From an uncultured Azospirillum sp. (GTDB lineage Bacteria; Pseudomonadota; Alphaproteobacteria; Azospirillales; Azospirillaceae), in NCBI GenBank assembly GCA_937960755.1, contig CALGOL010000363.1:1-5558 (forward strand): a stretch of DNA of 5,558 nt, written 5' to 3'. Both the position numbers and the translations under genes were made by a program. Positions 1 through 5,558 of the stretch are shown here, in pieces (positions within the stretch are counted from its first letter, which is position 1; each line of letters begins with the position of its first letter). The notes under the pieces were generated by a model. The model was not told the origin of the DNA. It saw nothing but the letters and a program-made list of their open reading frames with translations, and searched no databases.

Positions 1-419
1 AGCAGCACCGGGCCTTGGCTCATCGGCAGCGCCGCGGCGGCGCGCACGTCCAGCAGCGAAAACGCTTCCAGCGGCCGGCAGCCGGGGCAGCCCGGCGGAT
101 TGGGGGCGAAAAGAAAGCGGCGGTGCGCCGCGGCTTCCTGCAACGGGGCCATAAAGCCGCGCAACGTCACTTCCCGTCCGTCCAACGCCGCCACTGCTTC
201 AGGAAAGGCCGCCGGGGTCATGGCGCCGCCGTCGCGCTTGGCGCGCATGAGTTCTCGCCACAGCGCCGCCGCCGGATCGTTCCCCAGATGCAGGCCGCCC
301 GCATGGTCGGCGCTGGAGACCGCCTCCGGCTCCGCCGCACCCAACCGCCAGACTGCCCAAGCGGCGGCCGGGGCCAGGGCCAACGGCATGAAAAACGCCC
401 GCCTCGACGTCATTTGCAT
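1..419 (-). CDS. Tat-exported protein with CPGC motif, partial (C-terminus outside window)
   Basis: This is an open frame of 139 complete codons reading leftward off the window edge, so the C-terminus is missing. The N-terminus has T4-S-R-R-A-F-F10, which fits the twin-arginine consensus (S/T-R-R-x-F-L/F). A short hydrophobic, Ala-rich stretch to about residue 23 follows, so export to the periplasm by the Tat system is likely. The mature part has a hydrophilic region, then 'DGREVTLRGFMAPL' (about 80-93), then 'FLFAPNPPGCPGC' (102-114) with a C111-P-G-C114 pair. The layout 'LDG..V.L.G.m.P', then a hydrophobic strand, then a Cys-rich turn recalls small exported proteins related to DUF3299, but I cannot assign the family firmly. 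The Cys pair could be redox-active or bind metal. ATG at 419 is used here; ATG at 413 is equally possible, with a GGGGAAGG-type ribosome site upstream of both. It lies 24 bp after the permease stop and probably belongs to that operon. GC-rich codon use supports coding. Confidence 0.75.
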   Translation of the reverse strand, partial: MQMTSRRAFFMPLALAPAAAWAVWRLGAAEPEAVSSADHAGGLHLGNDPAAALWRELMRAKRDGGAMTPAAFPEAVAALDGREVTLRGFMAPLQEAAAHRRFLFAPNPPGCPGCRPLEAFSLLDVRAAAALPMSQGPVL

Positions 420-443
420 CGCCCTTCCCCACTCCGGCGCCCC

Positions 444-1268
444 TTACGTCAGCGCAGTATAAAGCATTTTTACTGAGGTTAACCCGAGAAAAACCGCGAA
501 GGCGCGGCGCAACAATCCCGGCGGAACCGTATGCGCCAGCTTGGCCCCCAAGGGCGCCGTGAACATGCTCGCCGGCACGATCAGCGCCAGCCCCAGCAGA
601 TTGACATAGCCCAACGAAAGGTCGGGGACGCCTTGCGCGCCCCAGCCGCCGACGACGAAGCCCAAGGCGCCGGGGACGGCGATCACCAATCCCAAAGCGG
701 ACGAGGTTCCTACGGCGCGGCGAATGGGATAGTTGGAAAGCGTCAGCACCGGCACCGTCAGCGAGCCGCCGCCGATGCCCATCATGCTGGATATAAGACC
801 AATCAGGCCGGCGATCAGGTTTTTTAGCCAGCCTTGCGGCGGATGATCGGCCAAGCGCACGTCGGCGGAAACCACAGTCATGTGAATGGCGACGCAGAGC
901 GCCACCACGCCGAACACCGCCGACAACACCGGCCCCTTGACCGACGACGCCACGGCGGCGCCCATCAGCACGCCAACCGCCACCGCCGGCCCCCAGGATT
1001 TCAGAATGTCTGCGTCCACCGCGCCCCGGCTGTGGTGGGCGCGCAGTGAAGAAATTGACGTCGGAATGATCGACGCCAGCGATGTGCCGACCGCCACTTG
1101 CATCGCGACGGATTCCGGCGTGCCGATCAGCAGCAGCGTCGCCGACAAGACCGGAACGATAACGATGCCGCCGCCGACGCCCAGCATGCCGGCGATCATC
1201 CCGGCGACAAGACCGGCGCATAACAAAAATCCGGCCAGCATGGCCAGATCAGCAATATTAATCGGCAC
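444..1268 (-). CDS. TauE/SafE family sulfite-exporter-like membrane permease
   Basis: This is a polytopic inner-membrane protein of the TauE/SafE (formerly DUF81) family, which exports or imports small anions such as sulfite or organosulfonates. The actual substrate cannot be read from sequence. With the GTG start at 1268 it has 274 residues, normal for the family. It shows the internal duplication typical of these permeases. A glycine-rich motif, GMLGVGGGIVIVP (about 27-39), is repeated as MGIGGGSLTVP (about 163-173). AVGTS occurs at about 59-63 and again at about 185-189. Hydrophobic segments suggest about eight helices, and a HHSRGAVD loop follows the first repeat. An in-frame ATG at 1328 would add 20 Pro/Arg/Gly-rich residues. 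It lies 15 bp after the hemerythrin stop but has no visible Shine-Dalgarno sequence. GTG 1268 is preceded by AGGGGGG about 9 bases upstream and gives a family-like N-terminus, so I prefer it. It is probably co-transcribed with the hemerythrin upstream and the Tat-exported protein downstream. Confidence 0.92.
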   Translation of the reverse strand: MPINIADLAMLAGFLLCAGLVAGMIAGMLGVGGGIVIVPVLSATLLLIGTPESVAMQVAVGTSLASIIPTSISSLRAHHSRGAVDADILKSWGPAVAVGVLMGAAVASSVKGPVLSAVFGVVALCVAIHMTVVSADVRLADHPPQGWLKNLIAGLIGLISSMMGIGGGSLTVPVLTLSNYPIRRAVGTSSALGLVIAVPGALGFVVGGWGAQGVPDLSLGYVNLLGLALIVPASMFTAPLGAKLAHTVPPGLLRRAFAVFLGLTSVKMLYTALT

Positions 1269-1343
1269 GGAACGGCGCCCCCCTGACAGATGGCCGCCGG
1301 CCGGACGGCGCAGCGGCGACGGGGGCATTTAGCCGGGCCAAGC

Positions 1344-1754
1344 TTAAATCCACAAGCCCCGCACATAGGGGGCCAGCTTGCTGTCTTCCATGATGATGTG
1401 ACGCACCAGCCATTCCGCGGTGAAATTATACAAGCGTTCAGCGTTGACGCGGGTCGGCTCTTTGGAAAACGAGTTGGCGAGGCTGGCGATCACCCGCACC
1501 GCTTCCCGATGCTTTAAAACATGCGCGTCGTAATCAGGATAGCGCGCCTGCACCATCATCTTTTCTTCGCGAGAAAAATGGTCGTGGGTGTATTCCAGCA
1601 ATGCAGCCAGCACCTTGGCGACCCGCACTGGCGGAAATTTCGGCGCGTCCAAAGCATCGCCCAAGTCATTCAGATAGCCAATCAGGTGCTTATGATCTTC
1701 ATCGATGGTGGGCTGACCGACGCTCATCTGCCGCCGCCACGCGATTTTGGTCAT
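1344..1754 (-). CDS. Bacteriohemerythrin (diiron O2-binding protein)
   Basis: The 136-residue single-domain protein has the usual length for cytosolic bacteriohemerythrins. These are four-helix bundles that bind O2 reversibly at a diiron centre and are proposed to carry, store or sense oxygen. All seven expected iron ligands are visible in the right spacing: H21 (in IDEDHK), H59 and E63 (in HFSREE), H78 and H82 (HVLKH), H119 and D124 (HIIMED). The family-typical start 'W..QMSVG' (6-13) and the C-terminal 'APY' near 130 are also present. There is no signal peptide or attached signalling domain, so it is a free-standing binding protein and not a chemoreceptor or cyclase. I chose ATG 1754 because GGAGG sits 4 bases upstream and the protein then begins as homologues do. 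The frame stays open to a start at 1901, but that 49-residue extension is not family-like. It is the first gene of the apparent leftward operon with the TauE/SafE permease. I could not find a convincing promoter in 1755-1924. Confidence 0.93.
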   Translation of the reverse strand: MTKIAWRRQMSVGQPTIDEDHKHLIGYLNDLGDALDAPKFPPVRVAKVLAALLEYTHDHFSREEKMMVQARYPDYDAHVLKHREAVRVIASLANSFSKEPTRVNAERLYNFTAEWLVRHIIMEDSKLAPYVRGLWI

Positions 1755-1758
1755 GCCG

Positions 1759-1763
1759 CCTCC
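1759..1763 (-). promoter_or_regulatory. Ribosome binding site deciding the hemerythrin start
   Basis: GGAGG on the minus strand lies 4 bases before ATG 1754. It supports the 136-residue form of the bacteriohemerythrin over the longer open frame that begins at 1901. The spacing is slightly short. Confidence 0.65.
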
Positions 1764-1924
1764 ACTGATATAAAGGGCCGCGCCGACGCCGAGCTCATGT
1801 TGCGGCGACTGCGACCCTCCCCCATACGGTTGCAAGCATGCGCGCATTGCGTCGTTCTGAAAACCGCTTGCACGCGGCGACGGCGAAATGCCGCAGCGCA
1901 ATTCGGATTATCGGCCTCACGAAC

Positions 1925-1951
1925 AAAAAAAGGGGGCCGAAGCCCCCTTTT
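1925..1951 (-). terminator. Rho-independent terminator of fabI, UUCG tetraloop
   Basis: Read on the minus strand, the arms AAAAGGGGGC (1951-1942) and GCCCCCTTTT (1937-1928) pair perfectly over 10 bp around a TTCG loop (1941-1938). This gives a C(UUCG)G hairpin, an exceptionally stable tetraloop. The T-run continues to 1925, seven Ts in all. The hairpin begins 26 bp after the fabI stop codon, where a terminator is expected. Because the arms start with four A, the plus strand also shows a hairpin followed by TTTT (with a CGAA loop). It could therefore work weakly in the other direction, but no plus-strand gene ends there. It separates fabI from the downstream hemerythrin operon. Confidence 0.92.
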
Positions 1952-1977
1952 CTCAACCTACTTAGACCCTTAACGGC

Positions 1978-2769
1978 TTAACCGACGATCGAGAAGCCGC
2001 CGTCGACATAGATGGTGTTGCCGGTGATGCCGCGGGCGCCCTTGGTGCACAAGAAGGCGGTGGTGTAGCCGACTTCTTCAATCGTCACCAAGCGATGCAC
2101 CGGGGCGCGTTCGGCCGCCTGCTCCATCAACTCGTCGAAACGGTTGATGCCCGACGCGGCGCGGGTCTTGATCGGGCCCGGCGACACGGCGTGAACGCGG
2201 ATGTGCTTCGGCCCCAGTTCGGCGGCGAGGTAGCGGGTGACGGATTCAAGCGCCGCTTTAACCGGCCCCATGACGCCGTAGTTGTCGATGACGCGCACCG
2301 CGCCGAAATACGACATGGTGATGAGCGTGCCGCCGCCGGCCGCTTCCATCAGCGGCTCGGCGTAGCGCGCGACGCGGATGAACGAATGGCAAGAAACGTC
2401 CATCGCCTGCATGAAGCCGTCGCGGGAAACGTCGGTGATGCGGCCGTGCAGGTCTTCACGCGGGGCGAAGGCGATGGAGTGCAGCACGAAATCGAGCTTG
2501 CCCCACTTTTCGCCGATCTTTTCGAACATCGCCTTGAGTTCGCCTTCGCCGCGCACGTCCACCGGCTCGAAGATCTCGCAACCCAGTTCGTCGGCCAGCG
2601 GCTGGACGTGCGGCTTGGCCTTTTCGTTCAGGTAGCTGATGGCGAGCTCGGCGCCCAGTTCGCGGAACGCCTTGGCGCAGCCCCAAGCGATGGACTGATC
2701 GTTGGCGATGCCCAGGATCAGGCCCTTCTTGCCTTCCAGGCTGGCGGCGACGGGGGAAATGACCGACAT
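1978..2769 (-). CDS. fabI: Enoyl-[acyl-carrier-protein] reductase (NADH), FabI
   Basis: FabI catalyses the last step of each type II fatty-acid elongation cycle, reducing trans-2-enoyl-ACP to acyl-ACP with NAD(P)H in the cytoplasm. The 263-residue protein (E. coli has 262) has a Rossmann fold of the SDR superfamily with the divergent FabI nucleotide motif GIANDQSIAWG (20-30). The catalytic set is present: Y154 (SYFGA), Y164 and K171 in the Y-x6-K arrangement typical of FabI. It also has SPGPIKTRAASGI (196-208) and the C-terminal YVDGGFSIVG. At the position of E. coli Gly93 (HSIGFAP) it has Ala100 (HSIAFAP), while M167 and F211 match E. coli Met159 and Phe203. ATG 2769 is chosen because GAGGAG lies 10 bases upstream. 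An ATG at 2778 has that site only one base away, and TTG 2787 overlaps it. The gene has its own promoter and terminator and seems monocistronic. An alternative role as another SDR is unlikely given the FabI-specific motifs. Confidence 0.97.
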   Translation of the reverse strand: MSVISPVAASLEGKKGLILGIANDQSIAWGCAKAFRELGAELAISYLNEKAKPHVQPLADELGCEIFEPVDVRGEGELKAMFEKIGEKWGKLDFVLHSIAFAPREDLHGRITDVSRDGFMQAMDVSCHSFIRVARYAEPLMEAAGGGTLITMSYFGAVRVIDNYGVMGPVKAALESVTRYLAAELGPKHIRVHAVSPGPIKTRAASGINRFDELMEQAAERAPVHRLVTIEEVGYTTAFLCTKGARGITGNTIYVDGGFSIVG

Positions 2770-2779
2770 TTTGCCCATG

Positions 2780-2785
2780 CTCCTC
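2780..2785 (-). promoter_or_regulatory. Ribosome binding site deciding the fabI start
   Basis: GAGGAG on the minus strand ends 10 bases before ATG 2769 and 1 base before ATG 2778. The spacing makes 2769 the usable start and rules out the longer in-frame alternatives. Confidence 0.75.
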
Positions 2786-2806
2786 AAGTGTCTCTATGTG
2801 CGGCGC

Positions 2807-2835
2807 AGCATAGACAAGAAAATGAGCTCTATCAA
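2807..2835 (-). promoter_or_regulatory. Sigma-70-type promoter of fabI
   Basis: On the minus strand, TTGATA (2835-2830; 5 of 6 to TTGACA) is followed by a 17-bp spacer and TATGCT (2812-2807; 4 of 6 to TATAAT). The predicted transcript start near 2800 gives a leader of about 30 nt containing the GAGGAG ribosome site. The surrounding DNA is clearly AT-richer than the genes on either side. No other element here fits as well. Confidence 0.72.
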
Positions 2836-2837
2836 TA

Positions 2838-2873
2838 ACATTACCGTGACATTTTAGTTTAACGCCGCTTAAC
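2838..2873 (-). promoter_or_regulatory. Helically phased short direct repeats upstream of the fabI promoter
   Basis: Two pairs of direct repeats lie next to each other just upstream of the fabI -35 box. On the plus strand, ACATT occurs at 2838-2842 and 2849-2853 (period 11), and TTAAC at 2859-2863 and 2869-2873 (period 10). A one-turn period is typical of sites for dimeric regulators that bind direct repeats. The TTAAC pair resembles CtrA half-sites, but its spacing is TTAA-N6-TTAAC and not the consensus N7. No regulator is implied with any certainty, and five-base repeats arise easily by chance. Confidence 0.3.
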
Positions 2874-2935
2874 TGTGCAGAGTACTGGGTTATATTTATT
2901 AGCAAACCGAACAATATCGAGTGAAACCAAACGGT

Positions 2936-3790
2936 CTACGCCTTATTAAAACCAGCCGACGCGCCAAAGAAACGGCGGGCCAGACGCTCCACCTTGCCGG
3001 CGTCGCCGGTGGTGATGAAACGCGGGCTGGTCGGCGCCGCCCCCAGCGCCTCAAATTCCGGGTGTCGTTCTAAATAATGCTCCAGCGAGCGGCGGGTGAG
3101 GTCGGGCTGCGACAGCACTTCGACGCCGTCGGGCAACGCCTCGGCGAACAGATGCGCCGCCAAGGGGTAATGGGTGCAGCCCAGCACCGCGACGTCGGGA
3201 ACTTCGCCGCCGTGCGCCGCCCGATAGGCGTCAACGTAAGATTTGACCGCCGGACGCAACGCCGCTTCGTCGGCGCCGCTTTCAATCAGCGGCACAAGAT
3301 CGGGGCAAGCCTGCTGGCGCACCGTGACATGGGGGGCGCGCTTGGCGATTTCCCGCGGGTAGGAGCCGGATTCCACGGTGGCGGCGGTGGCGAAAATCGC
3401 CACGGTGTGGGGCTCCGCCGGGTGATCCTGGCCGGGAGCCGGCGGCTCCGCCATCCAGGGCGTGCGGGTGATCGCCTCCACCACCGGGACCAGCACGCCC
3501 AGCACGTTGCGGCCGCGCCAACGGTCTTGTTCCGGCAGCCAGGTTTGCTGCATGCGGCGCAGGGCGACGGCGGAGGCCGTGTTGCAGGCCAGCACCACCA
3601 AGCGACAGTCCTGCTCAAACAGCCGTTCCACCCCCGCGACGGTGAGGTCGAAGATGTCGTCGGCGCTGCGCGGGCCATAGGGCGCCGCGGCGTGGTCGCC
3701 AAGGTAGACGAAACGCCGCCGCGGCTCCGCCGCCGTCAACGCCCGCAGCACCGTCAAGCCGCCATGGCCGGAATCGAACACGCCGATCAT
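2936..3790 (-). CDS. murI: Glutamate racemase
   Basis: MurI interconverts L- and D-glutamate without cofactor in the cytoplasm and so supplies D-Glu for the peptidoglycan stem peptide. With ATG 3790 the protein has 284 residues, close to E. coli MurI (285). Diagnostic motifs appear in order: IGVFDSGHGG (2-11, with D6 and S7), GDHAAAPYG (31-39), LACNTASA with catalytic C69 (67-74), and LGCTHYPL with catalytic C205 and H207 (203-210). These two cysteines are the acid/base pair. The start is uncertain. In-frame ATGs also occur at 3811 (291 residues) and 3877 (313 residues). None has a clear Shine-Dalgarno sequence, and the extra residues of the longest form look poorly conserved in character and have less GC-biased codons, so the short form is preferred. 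The same frame stays open antisense to gpmI, which I take to be an artefact. It is divergent from gpmI. No terminator was seen between its stop and the fabI promoter region, so some read-through into fabI is possible. Confidence 0.95.
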   Translation of the reverse strand: MIGVFDSGHGGLTVLRALTAAEPRRRFVYLGDHAAAPYGPRSADDIFDLTVAGVERLFEQDCRLVVLACNTASAVALRRMQQTWLPEQDRWRGRNVLGVLVPVVEAITRTPWMAEPPAPGQDHPAEPHTVAIFATAATVESGSYPREIAKRAPHVTVRQQACPDLVPLIESGADEAALRPAVKSYVDAYRAAHGGEVPDVAVLGCTHYPLAAHLFAEALPDGVEVLSQPDLTRRSLEHYLERHPEFEALGAAPTSPRFITTGDAGKVERLARRFFGASAGFNKA

Positions 3791-3876
3791 CGTCCGTCCG
3801 TTTCGTTGCATCAATTCGCTAAAAGCCGGGTTTAGCTCGCCCGGCGCGGTTTTGTGAAGGGGCGCAAAATTATTCA

Positions 3877-3892
3877 TGACAAATTGACGAAT
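3877..3892. repeat. Tandem 8-bp repeat in the murI-gpmI intergenic region
   Basis: TGACAAAT (3877-3884) is followed directly by TGACGAAT (3885-3892), a 7-of-8 match. The second copy overlaps the candidate gpmI -35 box TTGACG. It may be an operator or chance. Confidence 0.3.
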
Positions 3893-3912
3893 CGGGTCTT
3901 GGGGACTAGGTT
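3884..3912 (+). promoter_or_regulatory. Candidate promoter of gpmI
   Basis: TTGACG (3884-3889; 5 of 6 to consensus) is followed by a 17-bp spacer and TAGGTT (3907-3912; 3 of 6). The predicted transcript start near 3919 gives a leader of about 40 nt. The -35 is good and the -10 is weak, so this is tentative. No convincing promoter for the divergent murI gene was found, although a mirrored TTGACG lies on the minus strand at 3946-3941. Confidence 0.42.
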
Positions 3913-3944
3913 CCGGCGTCCGACATTTAGTGTTGCGCCTCGTC

Positions 3945-3949
3945 AAGGA
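3945..3949 (+). promoter_or_regulatory. Ribosome binding site of gpmI
   Basis: AAGGA lies 9 bases before ATG 3959. It supports this start, which is also the one giving a family-like N-terminus. Confidence 0.65.
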
Positions 3950-3958
3950 TAGCACGCC

Positions 3959-5527
3959 ATGCCCGCCAATTCCGCCGCCCGTCCGCGTCCCGCCGTCTTG
4001 TGCATTCTGGACGGCTGGGGCTATCGCGAGGAAACCGCCGACAACGCCATCGCCCAAGCGCAAACCCCCAATTGGGACCGGCTGTGGCGCGATTGCCCGA
4101 CCACGCTGCTTGACGCCAGCGAGGAGCATGTCGGCCTGCCGGCGGGGCAGATGGGCAACTCCGAAGTCGGCCATATGAATTTGGGCGCCGGCCGGGTGGT
4201 GATGCAGGATCTGGTGATGATCGACCACGCCGTCGCCACCGGCGAACTGGAGCGCAGCCCGGCGCTGGCCGATTTCGCCAAGGCGCTGGCGAAGACCGGC
4301 GGCACGGCGCATCTGATGGGCCTCGCGTCCCCCGGCGGCGTGCATTCGCACCAGGACCACATCGCCGCTTTGGCCGCGGTGCTGGCCAGCGAAGGCGTGC
4401 CGGTGGCGCTGCACCTGTTCACCGACGGCCGCGACGTCCCGCCCGACAGCGCCAAGGATCAAGTGGCGGAACTGCTGGCCGACGTTTTTGAGACCCCCGG
4501 CGTCTACGCCGCCACGGTGATCGGCCGTTATTACGCCATGGACCGCGACAAGCGCTGGGACCGCGTCGGGCTGGCCTATGACGCCATGGTGTCGGGAGAA
4601 GGCGTGCGGGCCGCCGACGCCATTCAGGCCATCGACCAGAGCTACGCCGCCGGCAAGCAGGACGAATTCATCCTGCCCACCGTCATCGGCGACTACGCCG
4701 GCATGCAGGACGGCGACGGCATCATTATGGCCAACTTCCGCGCCGACCGGGCGCGGGAAATTCTGGAGGCGCTGCTGTCGCCAACCTTCGACGGCTTTGC
4801 GCGGGACCGCCTGCCGCAGTTCGCCGCGGCGCTGGGCATGGTGGAGTATTCCAGCAAGCATAACGCTTGGCTGAAGACGATTTTCCCGCCCAAGACCCTG
4901 ACCCGCGTGCTGGGCGAAGTGGTGTCGGACGCCGGTTTGAAGCAGTTGCGCATCGCCGAAACCGAAAAATACCCGCACGTCACCTTCTTCTTTAATGGCG
5001 GCGAAGAGCGCGTCTACCCTGGCGAAGACCGCATTCTCGTGCCGTCGCCCAAGGTCGCCACCTACGACATGCAGCCGGAAATGTCGGCGCTTGAGGTCAC
5101 AGATAAGGTGGTCGCCGCCATCGACAGCGGCGTTTATGATCTGGTGGTCATCAACTACGCCAACCCCGACATGGTGGGACACACCGGCATGCTGGGCGCG
5201 GCGGTCAAAGCGGTGCAAGCGGTCGACGCCGGACTGGGTCGGCTGGCGGCGGCGGTTGAAAAGGCCGGCGGCGTGCTGATCGTCACCGCCGATCACGGCA
5301 ATTGCGAGTTGATGCGCGACCCCGACACCGACGGCCCGCACACCGCCCACACGCTGGACAAGGTGCCGCTGATTCTGGCCGGCGCCGGAAATGTCGCCTT
5401 GCGTCCCGGCAAGCTGGCCGACGTCGCCCCGACGCTGCTGGAGTTGATGGGCCTGCCGGTCCCGGCCGAGATGACCGGCGTTTCGCTGTTGGCGCGCGCA
5501 AGCGTCGCTGCGGCGGCGGCGGAGTAA
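3959..5527 (+). CDS. gpmI: 2,3-bisphosphoglycerate-independent phosphoglycerate mutase
   Basis: This cytosolic enzyme interconverts 3- and 2-phosphoglycerate in glycolysis and gluconeogenesis. It is the alkaline-phosphatase-superfamily, Mn-dependent type that needs no 2,3-BPG. The 522-residue length is near the family norm of 510-515. Metal and catalytic residues are all visible: D18 (ILDGWG), the phosphorylated S68 (GQMGNSEVGH), D404 and H408 (NPDMVGH), D445 and H446 (TADHGN), and H464 (HTAHTL). Substrate-domain motifs also appear: GGVHSHQDH, FTDGRDVPP and NFRADRAREI. The N-terminus carries about 11 extra Pro/Arg/Ala residues before the first strand, and the C-terminus ends in an Ala-rich tail (SVAAAAAE). 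Neither looks functionally important. Start ATG 3959 has AAGGA 9 bases upstream. It is divergent from murI and immediately precedes another gene at 5530, so it is the first visible gene of a rightward operon. Confidence 0.97.
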   Translation: MPANSAARPRPAVLCILDGWGYREETADNAIAQAQTPNWDRLWRDCPTTLLDASEEHVGLPAGQMGNSEVGHMNLGAGRVVMQDLVMIDHAVATGELERSPALADFAKALAKTGGTAHLMGLASPGGVHSHQDHIAALAAVLASEGVPVALHLFTDGRDVPPDSAKDQVAELLADVFETPGVYAATVIGRYYAMDRDKRWDRVGLAYDAMVSGEGVRAADAIQAIDQSYAAGKQDEFILPTVIGDYAGMQDGDGIIMANFRADRAREILEALLSPTFDGFARDRLPQFAAALGMVEYSSKHNAWLKTIFPPKTLTRVLGEVVSDAGLKQLRIAETEKYPHVTFFFNGGEERVYPGEDRILVPSPKVATYDMQPEMSALEVTDKVVAAIDSGVYDLVVINYANPDMVGHTGMLGAAVKAVQAVDAGLGRLAAAVEKAGGVLIVTADHGNCELMRDPDTDGPHTAHTLDKVPLILAGAGNVALRPGKLADVAPTLLELMGLPVPAEMTGVSLLARASVAAAAAE

Positions 5528-5529
5528 TC

Positions 5530-5558
5530 ATGGCCGGGGGGCGCCGCCGGGCGCCCAT
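5530..5558 (+). CDS. Start of the next gene, partial at right edge
   Basis: An ATG follows the gpmI stop codon by two bases. GGAG (5521-5524), within the last gpmI codons, lies 5 bases upstream and makes a good ribosome site, so the gene is probably translationally coupled to gpmI. Only nine complete codons are visible (M-A-G-G-R-R-R-A-P), too few to identify the product. In many alphaproteobacteria gpmI is followed by an EnvC-like M23 peptidase gene and a CtpA-like S41 protease gene. That is background knowledge and is not shown here. Confidence 0.5.

Noticed and set aside
199..1221. Minus-strand open frame of 340 codons overlapping the permease and the Tat-exported gene
   Set aside because: It is Arg/Gly-rich and without motifs, and it lies in another frame of two genes with clear signatures.
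1755..1901. 49-codon N-terminal extension of the hemerythrin frame
   Set aside because: It has no ribosome site and no family-like sequence. The internal ATG 1754 has GGAGG upstream and gives the standard length.
2095..2838. Plus-strand open frame of 247 codons opposite fabI
   Set aside because: It is antisense to fabI, Arg/Ala/His-rich, and has no domain or ribosome-site support.
2859..2873. CtrA binding site
   Set aside because: The half-sites are separated by six bases instead of the consensus seven. It is kept only as an unassigned direct repeat.
3889..3893. GANTC (CcrM-type) methylation site within the candidate gpmI promoter
   Set aside because: A single GAATC is expected often by chance in DNA of this length, and similar sites occur inside genes here.
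2936..5350. One very long minus-strand open frame of 804 codons covering murI and most of the complement of gpmI
   Set aside because: Only its last 284 or so codons carry MurI motifs. The rest is antisense to the well-supported gpmI, has no recognisable family features, and is explained by the lack of stop codons opposite GC-rich coding sequence.
5537..5557. GC-rich hairpin near the right edge as a gpmI terminator
   Set aside because: There is no T-run in view, and it lies within the apparent start of the next gene, so it is more likely coding sequence.

Overview
The window is GC-rich (clearly above 60% by eye) and densely coded. It reads as ordinary chromosomal DNA of an alphaproteobacterium, most likely a Rhodospirillales-type organism. 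This placement is inference: it rests on the flavour of the FabI, MurI and GpmI proteins, on a bacteriohemerythrin next to a TauE/SafE permease, and on gpmI running directly into a further gene. No mobile element, CRISPR array, rRNA or tRNA was seen.

Layout. Positions 1-1754 (minus strand) hold a probable three-gene operon, read from right to left: a bacteriohemerythrin with all seven diiron ligands (1344-1754), a TauE/SafE-family membrane permease (444-1268, or from 1328), and the start of a Tat-exported protein with a CPGC motif that runs off the left edge (1-419). Positions 1755-1924 contain no gene that I can support. Positions 1925-2835 (minus) form a self-contained fabI unit: a good -35/-10 promoter at 2807-2835, a Shine-Dalgarno sequence, the enoyl-ACP reductase gene, and a strong UUCG-loop terminator at 1925-1951. 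Positions 2836-2935 are an AT-richer intergenic stretch with short phased direct repeats just upstream of the fabI promoter. murI, glutamate racemase, is at 2936-3790 (minus). It is divergent from gpmI, the cofactor-independent phosphoglycerate mutase, at 3959-5527 (plus). The intergenic region between them carries a candidate gpmI promoter and short repeats. A further gene starts two bases after the gpmI stop (5530) and leaves the window at the right edge.

Functions. fabI (fatty-acid elongation), murI (D-glutamate for peptidoglycan) and gpmI (lower glycolysis/gluconeogenesis) are housekeeping genes. The left-hand operon is the accessory part: a cytosolic diiron O2-binding protein, an anion-type exporter, and an exported protein with a redox- or metal-type Cys pair. 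Its joint role is unknown. A link to O2-dependent or sulfur/thiol chemistry is only a hypothesis. I see no convincing wholly new system here; that cassette is the best candidate for follow-up.
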